A stretch of DNA of 64,000 bases, from positions 4,409,501 through 4,473,500 of the forward strand of contig NC_012491.1 in NCBI RefSeq assembly GCF_000010165.1. The letters run 5' to 3'. This document shows positions 34,772-43,800 of the stretch, piece by piece. Under the pieces are notes generated by a model that worked only from the letters and a program-made list of their open reading frames with translations, ran no database searches and had not been told where the DNA came from. Position numbers and translations under genes: made by a program. Every line of letters starts with the position of its first letter. Position 1 is the first letter of the stretch. The DNA comes from Brevibacillus brevis NBRC 100599. Lineage in GTDB: Bacteria > Bacillota > Bacilli > Brevibacillales > Brevibacillaceae.

Positions 34772-37700
34772 TCAATGTTTGGGTGGGTAGGCAGCCTGGC
34801 CTTCGTGAACGCGGACGCTGATTCGATGCGCACCCTCTGTGACAATCCCATGTACGATCGTTTCATATTCAGAAGCGAGCATTTCCTTTCGTTGCCCATT
34901 TTCCGTTCGAAATACAGCCAAGGTCAGATGATCCACAAAGCGGACGCCCTTTACGGATTTCAACAAGGCAAACAAGAGCGAAGGGTGCACACGCTGGCCT
35001 ATTTCCCAGCCCCCACCGTGCAGATTTCCCGATATCGGGTCAAGGAATCGCGAGAGCTTGCCAAGTGTCTCCAGCTCTACCTCCACGATTTCGTCCAAAG
35101 CCCCCACTGCCAGCTCTGCTGTCACCGCAATTTCCAAGTAGACAGGCTCCCTGACATGAATCCGTTCGGGAGAGGCTATCGTCGCTGCCGCATGTGTCAG
35201 CAAGTAGTTCGTGACAGAACGCCGAAGCTCCAAAAATGGTGTGCCGAAGCATCCCGCTGCGGGCAATACGATCACAGTGACATGCCCTGCTTCTTTTTGC
35301 AGGCGGCTGTTCCGATTCGGCAAACACTTCACCTTGACGATCCCCGGATGCGCTTCACGGACGAGCCATTCGAAATCTTCTGCCGTCACCGCTCGATAGC
35401 GATGCTTGATTGTCTGTGGACCGCGCTGCAAAGCTTCCGTCAGCAATTCCCGATTACTTCCTCCACTCGCAGGCACCGGATTGCTGACAGCTTGGACGAA
35501 CGGAATCGATTGTTCCAGTTGATTCAACTGCCCGGCTGGAAGATTTCCTGCTGTTCCCCCTCCGACCTTATACGTCACCCTCACGGAACCGAGTCCGGTT
35601 TGAGGAAGCTCCCTACCGTGTCGGCCATCGCCAAACAAAATTTTTCCGCTAGCACTCTCCAAGCAGTAATGGCGATCATCCGGGCCTGAATCGTGCAGAT
35701 GCTCAACTCGCTGCCACAGAACCCAGCATTTTTGCTCGTTCCCTTCAGAATCGTAGAGAATGTCCACCCGATTTTCTGGATGCTCCAGCCAACTCTTTCG
35801 TTCACTCGGCAAAAAGAAGCCTGTTTCATCTACCCATACCTCTTCGTCCATGACGGGATGTCGAATCAGTCTGTACTCGGCTTGTGGTCCCTCTGCTATC
35901 CGCTCTGCCATTTCATTGCGAATCGTCTCCTGTTGAATGGCTCGTATCGTATTCGGATAAAAGCCGCTTAGGACGGGGTGTCGTGCATCCGAAGCGACTC
36001 CTCCCAGACGATTGTCTACGTTGACGGCGCGAATCCAATAACGCTCCCGTTCAAACATTTTGCTTTTTTCCATATCAAAAGGACCAGCGAAACGTACGGT
36101 ACCGCTTTCCGTAAAACCAGCGGTCTGATCAATCGTTTGCAGCTTGGCCCAAGTCGTCGCACCTCTATCTCCTCGCTTGTATTCCCATTTCACAATCGGA
36201 GCAGCCCCTGGGGATTCTTCCATTGGTAGAAAAGGAAAGTAGAAAGAGAGCGGTCCTTGTAATGGCGGCTGCTCAAATCCAAAGTAGACGACGGGATGCA
36301 AGCATTCGGACGGCAAAAACGGCTGGAAGCTAGCCTGATGATTGCCTGTACTGACAGGTTGCTGCCAATCCAAGTCGTTCTGTGTGAGAATCGCTTCGGG
36401 CTCATGCAGCGACTCTCGGTACGAGTAGGTCAGACGCATATCTTCCAGCCACGGGGCCATGTATACAGGATTCGGGCCATATAAGCCTTCCACTTGAAGA
36501 ATTCTTACACGAATCCAATAACCATACTGGGATTGCACGGTTGTCGGCTGCAAATCACCTGGACACGTAAAGGCAACCACAATCTCCTCATCCGAATCAG
36601 TGCTGGCGAACAGCTTCTCACGGTCGTCTCCTGACAGAAGCACCATCCATCCACTGCCATTCCAGTATTCCCATACCACCTTGCTAACAGTGACGGGTGT
36701 TGTCGCAGGAGGTTCAAAGGAAGATTCCTTCATGATCCATTTCCATTTCGGTTCCGGCTGTGATAGATGCGTTGCAGGATAAGGCACTGTCTTCATCCGA
36801 AAACGCAGGGCAACCGTACTTCCAGGCTTCGTCAACGCCTCTTCACAGGACAAAAAAAACATGCCATACGGTGCGAGCTGCTCGCCAAACGCAAGGCAAC
36901 CACTCCCAGAAACCTGCACATCATTGGAGAAAAGCATGTCGGGTGCAAGGCCCTCCGGATCATCTGTCGGCAAATAATCCGTCTTCATCTTGATTTGGGT
37001 CAGAGAGGTGCTCCCGCCATTTTTCATCCACTCATGAATCATGCCTGGCTTCACTCGACAACGAAGCCAACGGTTTTCGATTCCTTGCACTTGACTAGAC
37101 TCCCATTTTTTCCGTTGCTTTTTTTCCAAGCGAAGCCGATTTTGATCAGCCTCGATCTTGTCGAACAAAACCCATTCGCCCTCTGACAGATACGTCCACT
37201 CGACCAGTTCGGGATTCGCTAGCTTCTCTGTCAGCAAGGATTCCAGGTAGCGTTCCTGATTAGAAACCATCGTGAGCTGAATCGAAGCACGATCTCCTAA
37301 ACAAAACAAGTCCTCATGCCCCAAATACCAGCAATGCTCCTGCTGATTAGGCAAAGCCTTGCAGTCAAAGAGAGGGAGCGGTGCATTTGTTCCAAGCCAA
37401 CTCGTTGCATCTGTTAAGAAGTCTCGACTGCCATTGGAAAACAACAGGTCTGTTGGAAGAGAGGGGGTAGCCAGCATAGACTGATCGGTTTCAAAAACCA
37501 CTTCATCGCCAAGGGCAGACTTCCCCGAAACTTTTGTGCCCGCCGGAATCCACACTGGCTTTTGCACGCCCGTACTCAATTCAAATGCCAAAAAGGTTTC
37601 TGCCGGTCTTGCCTGAGCCATCCCGGCACCAAGCATATTGAGAAAAGCGATAAAATTTCGCTCCGGGACTTGATTCAAACGCTCACGATTATTCATCAGC

Positions 37701-37846
37701 ATGTCTGCGAAAAGGAGAAATAAAGCCGTACCTGAATCAGGATCTTCTGGCGTGAAGCGCCACTCCGGTGTGTAGAAGGGCACCATTTCGCGCATTTTTC
37801 GGATGACTGCCTGCATATCCCGTGGATCGACCAAAGGTGGCTTCAC
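34772..37846 (-). CDS. Baseplate assembly protein J-like (first, long copy)
   Basis: A 1024-aa baseplate wedge protein. N-terminal FYTPEWRFTPEDPDSGTALFLLFADMLMNNRERLNQVPERNFIAFLNMLG and the C-terminal NPVPASGGSNRELLTEALQRGPQTIKHRYRAVTAEDFEWLVREAHPGIV plus GGGWEIGQRVHPSLLFALLKSVKGVRFVDHL match the J/gp6-like family (Afp11/Pvc11 role). The middle (about residues 180-640) is a long insertion of beta domains including several Trp-rich WEYWNGSGWM / WEYKRGDRG repeats. Together with the shorter paralogue it likely makes a hetero-oligomeric wedge. GTG at 37846 with GGAGG 7 nt upstream is preferred to the GTG that abuts the Shine-Dalgarno. Confidence 0.85.
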   Translation of the reverse strand: MKPPLVDPRDMQAVIRKMREMVPFYTPEWRFTPEDPDSGTALFLLFADMLMNNRERLNQVPERNFIAFLNMLGAGMAQARPAETFLAFELSTGVQKPVWIPAGTKVSGKSALGDEVVFETDQSMLATPSLPTDLLFSNGSRDFLTDATSWLGTNAPLPLFDCKALPNQQEHCWYLGHEDLFCLGDRASIQLTMVSNQERYLESLLTEKLANPELVEWTYLSEGEWVLFDKIEADQNRLRLEKKQRKKWESSQVQGIENRWLRCRVKPGMIHEWMKNGGSTSLTQIKMKTDYLPTDDPEGLAPDMLFSNDVQVSGSGCLAFGEQLAPYGMFFLSCEEALTKPGSTVALRFRMKTVPYPATHLSQPEPKWKWIMKESSFEPPATTPVTVSKVVWEYWNGSGWMVLLSGDDREKLFASTDSDEEIVVAFTCPGDLQPTTVQSQYGYWIRVRILQVEGLYGPNPVYMAPWLEDMRLTYSYRESLHEPEAILTQNDLDWQQPVSTGNHQASFQPFLPSECLHPVVYFGFEQPPLQGPLSFYFPFLPMEESPGAAPIVKWEYKRGDRGATTWAKLQTIDQTAGFTESGTVRFAGPFDMEKSKMFERERYWIRAVNVDNRLGGVASDARHPVLSGFYPNTIRAIQQETIRNEMAERIAEGPQAEYRLIRHPVMDEEVWVDETGFFLPSERKSWLEHPENRVDILYDSEGNEQKCWVLWQRVEHLHDSGPDDRHYCLESASGKILFGDGRHGRELPQTGLGSVRVTYKVGGGTAGNLPAGQLNQLEQSIPFVQAVSNPVPASGGSNRELLTEALQRGPQTIKHRYRAVTAEDFEWLVREAHPGIVKVKCLPNRNSRLQKEAGHVTVIVLPAAGCFGTPFLELRRSVTNYLLTHAAATIASPERIHVREPVYLEIAVTAELAVGALDEIVEVELETLGKLSRFLDPISGNLHGGGWEIGQRVHPSLLFALLKSVKGVRFVDHLTLAVFRTENGQRKEMLASEYETIVHGIVTEGAHRISVRVHEGQAAYPPKH

Positions 37847-37892
37847 ATTACCCACCTCCCTTCCTTTTTTTCACGCGACTGTGATTCTTGCG

Positions 37893-38294
37893 CTATCCAT
37901 GTGGACCGAGACGGTGGACTGGATACAACAGCTGATACCCTTTGTTTGTCGCACGTACGGTATAACTAATCGTAACGTTCACCGTTTCGGAATGAGTCTT
38001 GTCGACCTTCGCCTCCACCTGCACATCCCGCACACGTGGTTCCCAGATCATGATCGCTTCTGCGATGTCCGACTGGAGCAAGGCCAGGCTCGTTCCGTCC
38101 GTGCCATCAAACATGAAGCCTTGCAATCCGCTCCCGAATTTCGGTCGCATCACACGCTCACCCTTTGCTGTGGAAAGAATGATGCGAATGGCTTCTGCGA
38201 TGTCATCCTCGTAGTCGGACAAACGAATACGGCCTGTAGCCTGATCCACCTGAATAGGGAACTTCCATCCTTTTTCACCGAATGGCTGCTGCAT
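37893..38294 (-). CDS. gp25-like baseplate wedge protein
   Basis: A 133-aa member of the gpW/gp25 family: GWKFPIQVDQATGRIRLSDYEDDIAEAIRIILSTAKGERVMRPKFGSGLQGFMFD is the conserved lysozyme-like-fold sequence, followed by LLQSDIAEAIMIWEPRVRDVQVEAKVD. It corresponds to Afp9/Pvc9 and T4 gp25, which forms the core bundle between hub, wedge and sheath and primes sheath polymerisation. Gene order spike - gp25 - J is exactly that of contractile tails. Confidence 0.92.
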   Translation of the reverse strand: MQQPFGEKGWKFPIQVDQATGRIRLSDYEDDIAEAIRIILSTAKGERVMRPKFGSGLQGFMFDGTDGTSLALLQSDIAEAIMIWEPRVRDVQVEAKVDKTHSETVNVTISYTVRATNKGYQLLYPVHRLGPHG

Positions 38295-38311
38295 GGAATC
38301 CCCCCCATGAG

Positions 38312-39037
38312 TTAATTCAATTTGATCACCGAACCGTTGATGGCAACAATACCGTCAGATTTGATGTTCAGGGACGCTCCTGCTTTAATCGACATAGCTC
38401 CCTGTGCCTCCAGATTTAGCTGGGTGGACTTGATTGTCAGTGATGTGTCTGACTGAATGGTCACTTGCCCTTTTGCATTCAACGTAATCGTACTTGAGCC
38501 GCTCTTCACCGTAACTTCATTGGCGCTGCCGCCTTTGATGGAGATTTGGTTGTTTCCGCTGCTCTCCGTCAGCACAATACTCTCATCCTTGTCCGACAGC
38601 TCCACCTGTTGTCCTTTTTTCGTGGCAATCGTGATCTTCCCGTCATTGGGATCATCGCCAAAAATCACTTCATGGCCAGCTCGGGTCGTGATTTTTCGGA
38701 TGTTGTTTTTCTCCGCCATTTCCGGGCCTTTGTTTTCCTTATTCCATAACATCCCGATCACAAATGGCTCGCGTACATCTCCCCAGTGAAAAGCGACCAG
38801 CACCTCGTCGCCTACCTCCGGAATAAACAGGCTGCCGCGATCTTTTCCTGCAAAGAGAGTGGCAATTCGCACCCAATCTGTCTCCCGCTCGTTATCCACC
38901 AGAGGCAGCTTCAGCTTTACACGCGAGAGCTTTTCCGGGTCTTCGTTGTTCGTCACAATGCCGACAATGACTCCGTGGATCCTAGCCCGTTCTTCTTCTG
39001 TGATTTCATCCTGGTAGAACCAATGATCAAAGCTCAT
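38312..39037 (-). CDS. Spike protein (gp5/gpV-like, baseplate assembly V)
   Basis: A 241-aa protein: OB-fold at residues 18-100 (IHGVIVGIVTNNEDPEKLSRVKLKLPLVDNERETDWVRIATLFAG, FIPEVGDEVLVAFHWGDVREPFVIGMLWN), then a triple-stranded beta-helix of short repeats (GHEVIFGDDPNDGKITIATKKG, ISIKGGSANEVTVKSGSSTITLNAKG, SLTIKSTQLNLEAQG). This is the membrane-piercing needle of the particle. In Afp/PVC the hub and spike are fused in one VgrG-like chain; here they are separate genes that overlap by 4 nt (ATGA), which implies tightly coupled synthesis. Confidence 0.92.
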   Translation of the reverse strand: MSFDHWFYQDEITEEERARIHGVIVGIVTNNEDPEKLSRVKLKLPLVDNERETDWVRIATLFAGKDRGSLFIPEVGDEVLVAFHWGDVREPFVIGMLWNKENKGPEMAEKNNIRKITTRAGHEVIFGDDPNDGKITIATKKGQQVELSDKDESIVLTESSGNNQISIKGGSANEVTVKSGSSTITLNAKGQVTIQSDTSLTIKSTQLNLEAQGAMSIKAGASLNIKSDGIVAINGSVIKLN

Positions 39038-40149
39038 ATCGTATTTCCCTTCACTTGAAACGTCGTGACATAGCCAGATGCCACATCGATGGTGTGTGTG
39101 ACAGATGTGATGTAATAAGGTTGACTCAGCTTTTTCCCCATGCCCTCTAGTGTGATATAACGGCCAGCACGTATTTCTGGCAGACCAATGGCCTCACAGT
39201 TGCCGTCGAGAAGGTTCATGGCGAGTTGATTCAGGCGTGCCTTGGCGACTGCTTTTATCTCCTCAGGTGAGTCCAGCTTTTTCGTAGACTCGTATTTATC
39301 AAAATAATCACCGATTGCTCGCAGCAGATCAGCGCTTGTCTTCGAATTCGTCCCGAGCTTCCCGATATCTGCGCTCGTTGCTTTCGCTTCCTGAAGCACC
39401 GTTGTTTTGTCCTTGTCTACCCATCGCACCGTATAGGAGGAGGCTTGAGAAGCAATGTTGACATCGACGGAAAAGCTGCGCAACGAAACTCCCCAAATCA
39501 AGGTAAGGACCGGCGTCATGTTGCTCAGTGGCTTACGAAAATACAAGTTCTTCCCGACGATAAAAAAGTCGTAGTTACAAATTTTCGCAAGACGATTGAT
39601 AAACTGAAAGTCAGTCTCGGACACCGTCTTGGTAATGGTCTCGATTGTCTGAACCGTATCATCCACATGCGTCGACAAGCCGTATTTTTGTCCCAGCTCT
39701 TTCACGACATCGCTGTATTTCTTTTTATTCCAGGCGGTAGACTTGTTATCGACCATAAGCAGGAACGATTTGTCCATCCCTTTTACCGTTATGGTAGGCG
39801 TCTCCTCGCATGAAAACGAAACGGCTGTAATATGTCCGTAAAAGAGGCTGGATAGCTCGGTTCCATAGCCCAGCTGAATTTCAATTTCATTGCCAGGAAC
39901 CAAAAAGTCATCTACCCAGCGGAACTCCCACGCTGCCGTATCAAAAGCATTGGTTACCGAAAACGAGAACGTATCTGCTTTACCTTCCAGGCTAGAGTTG
40001 ATCGTTGCTTTCGTAATGGCGACACCTACCTGGCTGATGAGCTTTTTCCCTCCAACGAGTATTTCCAAGGCTGGGGAATGAAAGTTGTTGTATGTTTGGC
40101 GCAGGTCATCGAAGGAATGGTGGTCTGTCGTCAATTTCAATTCGCTCAT
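39034..40149 (-). CDS. Hub protein (gp27 / late control D-like)
   Basis: A 371-aa protein resembling phage late control D and the gp27 part of VgrG: FSVTNAFDTAAWEFRWVDDFLVPGNEIEIQLGYGTELSSLFYGHITAVSFS, ITVKGMDKSFLLM, YSDVVKELGQKYGLSTHVDD and SETDFQFINRLAKICNYDFFIVGKNLYFRKP are the family blocks. It forms the trimeric adaptor between tube and spike. Its stop overlaps the start of the spike gene, and a LysM-type tube-cap gene precedes it. Confidence 0.9.
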   Translation of the reverse strand: MSELKLTTDHHSFDDLRQTYNNFHSPALEILVGGKKLISQVGVAITKATINSSLEGKADTFSFSVTNAFDTAAWEFRWVDDFLVPGNEIEIQLGYGTELSSLFYGHITAVSFSCEETPTITVKGMDKSFLLMVDNKSTAWNKKKYSDVVKELGQKYGLSTHVDDTVQTIETITKTVSETDFQFINRLAKICNYDFFIVGKNLYFRKPLSNMTPVLTLIWGVSLRSFSVDVNIASQASSYTVRWVDKDKTTVLQEAKATSADIGKLGTNSKTSADLLRAIGDYFDKYESTKKLDSPEEIKAVAKARLNQLAMNLLDGNCEAIGLPEIRAGRYITLEGMGKKLSQPYYITSVTHTIDVASGYVTTFQVKGNTI

Positions 40150-40156
40150 GCCTTCG

Positions 40157-40792
40157 TCACCTCACTAGTGGCACATGTAGGGTAGTAGCCGGTTTTAGAA
40201 GTCTGGGATTGTCGATCTGATTGGCGTTCGCAATGTTACGCCATTTCGACGAATCATTGTACGAGCGATACGCCATCAAGTGCAGCTGGTCTCCTTGGTT
40301 GACCATTTGTTGTGCGACCTTTTCTCTTGCAGTCCCGATATCGTCCGCGGACTTTTTCACGCTCGTGCCTTTAAATGTGACGCCTAACGTAGCTCGTACC
40401 GGTGTCCCTTGATCGAGAAACATCGTAAACCGCTGCGAAACCTTTTCAACAACACCGGTGAATTGAAAGCTGTCCCAGACAAATTTGCATAGGGGCGGCG
40501 TACTGATTTTCTTTTCTACGGCCATCAGTCCCAGCACTTGATTGGTGAATGCACGCACATCCACTCCAGCCTCGTATGTATCAAAAAACAAGTCGACCGA
40601 TAATGTCTCGATATCACCGCTCGTGAACATTCCGACTGGTACCGATTGCCCCAATATCTTTTGCCACGAGTAGTTGTTGGAAGCATCGACCTTGTATTCC
40701 GAAGGGTTAAAGAGAACGGAAATACTCTCCTTGAAGTCACCTTGCCCGTTGCGATCCACTAAAATTTTGGCCTTTTTCTCCTGACCCATCAT
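40157..40792 (-). CDS. CIS tube-cap protein with LysM-like C-terminus (Afp7/gp53-like)
   Basis: A 211-aa protein. The N-terminal portion (residues 5-150: VLFNPSEYKVDASNNYSWQKI, DIETLSVDLFFDTYEAGVDVRAF) matches the contractile-injection tube protein family, and the C-terminus (QGDQLHLMAYRSYNDSSKWRNIANANQIDNPRLLKPATTLHVP) is a LysM-like domain. In Afp/PVC and T4 the equivalents (Afp7, gp53) clamp the baseplate at the tube end. Located between the putative tape measure and the hub, the expected position. Confidence 0.9.
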   Translation of the reverse strand: MMGQEKKAKILVDRNGQGDFKESISVLFNPSEYKVDASNNYSWQKILGQSVPVGMFTSGDIETLSVDLFFDTYEAGVDVRAFTNQVLGLMAVEKKISTPPLCKFVWDSFQFTGVVEKVSQRFTMFLDQGTPVRATLGVTFKGTSVKKSADDIGTAREKVAQQMVNQGDQLHLMAYRSYNDSSKWRNIANANQIDNPRLLKPATTLHVPLVR

Positions 40793-40849
40793 TGGCTTTT
40801 GCCTCTCTTTATCGAAGAAATAGTCGTCTGTGAGTACGGGAATTTTTGG

Positions 40850-43800
40850 CTATAGACCTCGTCGCTGCCGCTCTTGCGTGAGGCGCTTGTCCAGCTCCTT
40901 CATCATTTTATCCATCAATCGATCCACCTCTTGTGGGGATAACGAGGTCTGATTCCCAGTCCTCTCTTGCACGTGTAGATCGACTTGTCGTTGGGGTGGA
41001 AGTGTTGTCGCCTGCTGCACTGCGGTTTCTTGAGGAGGGATGCTTTTTCGCAAATACTCCATCGACGGTGGCGACTGAACAGTAGCAACAGGGCTTGTGT
41101 GGCTGTCTGCTGTGCGTAACGCTCGTCGATGAATATGGGTTGCGTTTTTGGACAGGGAACGCTGCTCGGATTCGCCGGGTCTTCTTTGAGCTTGTTGCAT
41201 TCGTTGCAGGAGCTGAAGTTGCATCGTCATTGCTGTTGGCTTCAGATTGAATCGCCCTGGTCTTTGCAGCGACATGAGCCTAGCGTCTCGAACCTCGATC
41301 CTCTGTGTCTTATCACTCGTTAACCGATTAATCGTCTGCGTCTTCTGGTTGACCGTCAGAGTCTGATCATGGTTGGTTTGTTGGAAAAGTCTGCGGCGAC
41401 TAAGTTGTCTGGCATGCAGTCTGTCCAAGACAAAATCAATAGATGTTTCTCTCGAGAATGGAGCCGAGCTGATTGGATGGTGGTGAGATAATGGCTCCAA
41501 GCGGCTCACTCGATCTTTTCGTTGGAGTGGCTCGATTGCACGACTTCTTCCACTCTCATGAATGAAACTGTCTGACGCTAACATGCTTTGATGCACAAGG
41601 CTATGAAGTGGTCCCCATTGTTTCTGAACAACCATTTGTGCATCGTGACGATTCAAAACAGTCGAGAATGAATGATGGTTCTGTACATATGCTTCCGTCC
41701 GGAAATCAGTCTGGATTGCTTTTCTGATTTGTTCCATGACCTGAAGATAGGGACGGACACGTAGGGCAAGGAATCGTGTCATCAAGCTAGCTGTTTGCTG
41801 AAAGAAGCGAGAGTGACTGATTTCACGAGATTGACGGCTTTCTCGTAATAGATTACTTTCGCCCATGCGAGACCTTGACTGATCATTCGATTGCTTTTCA
41901 TTGCTTGGCGGAGCTTTCCTACTTGTGCTTGCGGTGCCTAGCTTTGCAACCCCACTTGTTGATGCGAGCTTTGCAAACTCGCTTAATGCCACTAGCTTCG
42001 CGCTTTTTTGCATGAGGATCGTAAGCCCTAGTTCCGCACTCCATCCAGCAGCTATCCGTCGCAATGAGTTCCTGTCAAAGACGTCTTCTCTCATGGAAAG
42101 CGGCTTCGCAGACGTGTTGTACAATCGCTGATGATCTGCTCCACCGGGTCCAATCCACTCTGTAGTACGAAGCATTGCAGAACCAAAGCGTTTCAACCTG
42201 AGGAAAAGTGCCTCCTGATCATGACGACGAGTAAGCACGAGTGATCGACTTGTCCTTCGCTCATTATTCAAGAAAACGGCGTGCCGTAATGGACGATGCT
42301 CATGCTCGTGTACCATTGAGATCGTCGCTTTTCGTCCCGGTAGACTAAACTTTTCTTGATTCTTGGCGAAAGAGAAGGCGACATCTGTCTGCATGTCCTT
42401 CCCACCCTGAAACGATAGTAGCTGACGTACCATTCCATATGACATCTGAGAAAGGTGCTTATTTTGCAGAAAATGAATAACTGGCTGGAAAAATGGTTGG
42501 GAGATGCCTTCAGGTGTACTTGCAGCAGGATGCAGAGGTTGCTTCCCCGGCTCATATAGAAGGTTCCTTGGCGCATGAAATCTAGTAGTATGGAGCTCCC
42601 TTGTTCTGAGCTGTTTTGCCGCCATCTGTTGAAGATGCACCCACTCCATCACAGACTTCCCGTTCGTCTTGTGGTGGGTAGTACTGACGATACGATTCTG
42701 TAACGTTTGCCAGCGTTGGCGATTTGTATGGAAGATAGGCGCGAAGCGATTCACACGGAAGACAGGCACGAAGCGCTCCCATACAAACCGTGCAGTACTT
42801 GCTATACCAGCTGGCTCACGCTCGATTTCGTTATGAGTTGCAAGATGTTCCTTCATCCACGGCTGGTTCAACCATCCTCGTTTTTCAAAGAAAACAGGAT
42901 CAATGCCCGACCGGAAGCTCTCAATCCAATAAGCAGTGATCGACTTTTTGACAACTGACTGCGAGAGAAGCGGAACTGTTCGGGAGCTATCGGTGATACG
43001 CGCTGGTTGCAATGGGAACGGTATCCCCTGAATGGAGTGTAAAAGGTGTAAGGACAAACCCGTTCGCCACTCTTGCTGTAGCATATCAGGCTGCTGATAT
43101 GAAGTAGGGAACATGGCAGAGATGACGCTCGTTTTGCCAAAATGAGTTTGCTCATGGCTTGATTCCAAACGAATGGACTGCTCCCTAGCAATCTCGTTCA
43201 ACCTGGCTTCCTGTGATATCAGCTGTTGAAGCAACTCGTATGTCCGCTGATTCCTTCCTCTCTCTATCTGCTTCAACCTCTGTCGAGAACCGAGCGCTGC
43301 TAGCCCACGTTCGCTTTCTGCCTGAGGAAACTGTTTAGCTAAATGGAACAGCTGCTTAAACCGTTCCCTTACAGCCTGTTGTTTTGTCCGACCAGTATCC
43401 GCTGGATGAAACATGCTTGGCATTAAGGACGTGAACATCTTCGAAAACCCATTGCTCTGAAGTATCCTCTGTTCCAATGGGATAAAAGAAACGTCCGACA
43501 GTGTTTCTAGCATCCACCCGTTTTTTGCTTGCGGATGCTGACGGCTTCTCGGGAAAACAATCGGCTGTAAAACATGTAGACGTGGATGAGCGATCATCGT
43601 CATTGGCAGCCGTGTTTCTCGACTTTGTTGCCAGTGCAGACTCAGGTTTTTCCACCAGCGACCCCAAAGTTCAGTCTGCTGAGAAGCTACAGACCAATGA
43701 ATATTTTCACTTTCATGAACGATTCGTCTCGTGATGTCTCTACCGTCTATTCCGGCTTGCACTGTCCACACCGAGCGATCCAAAGGTAAGGCAGTAGCTC

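Noticed and set aside
41900..42020. Tandem repeat array in the 1280-aa gene
   Set aside because: Only loose low-complexity similarity between neighbouring segments; no regular repeat unit in the DNA.
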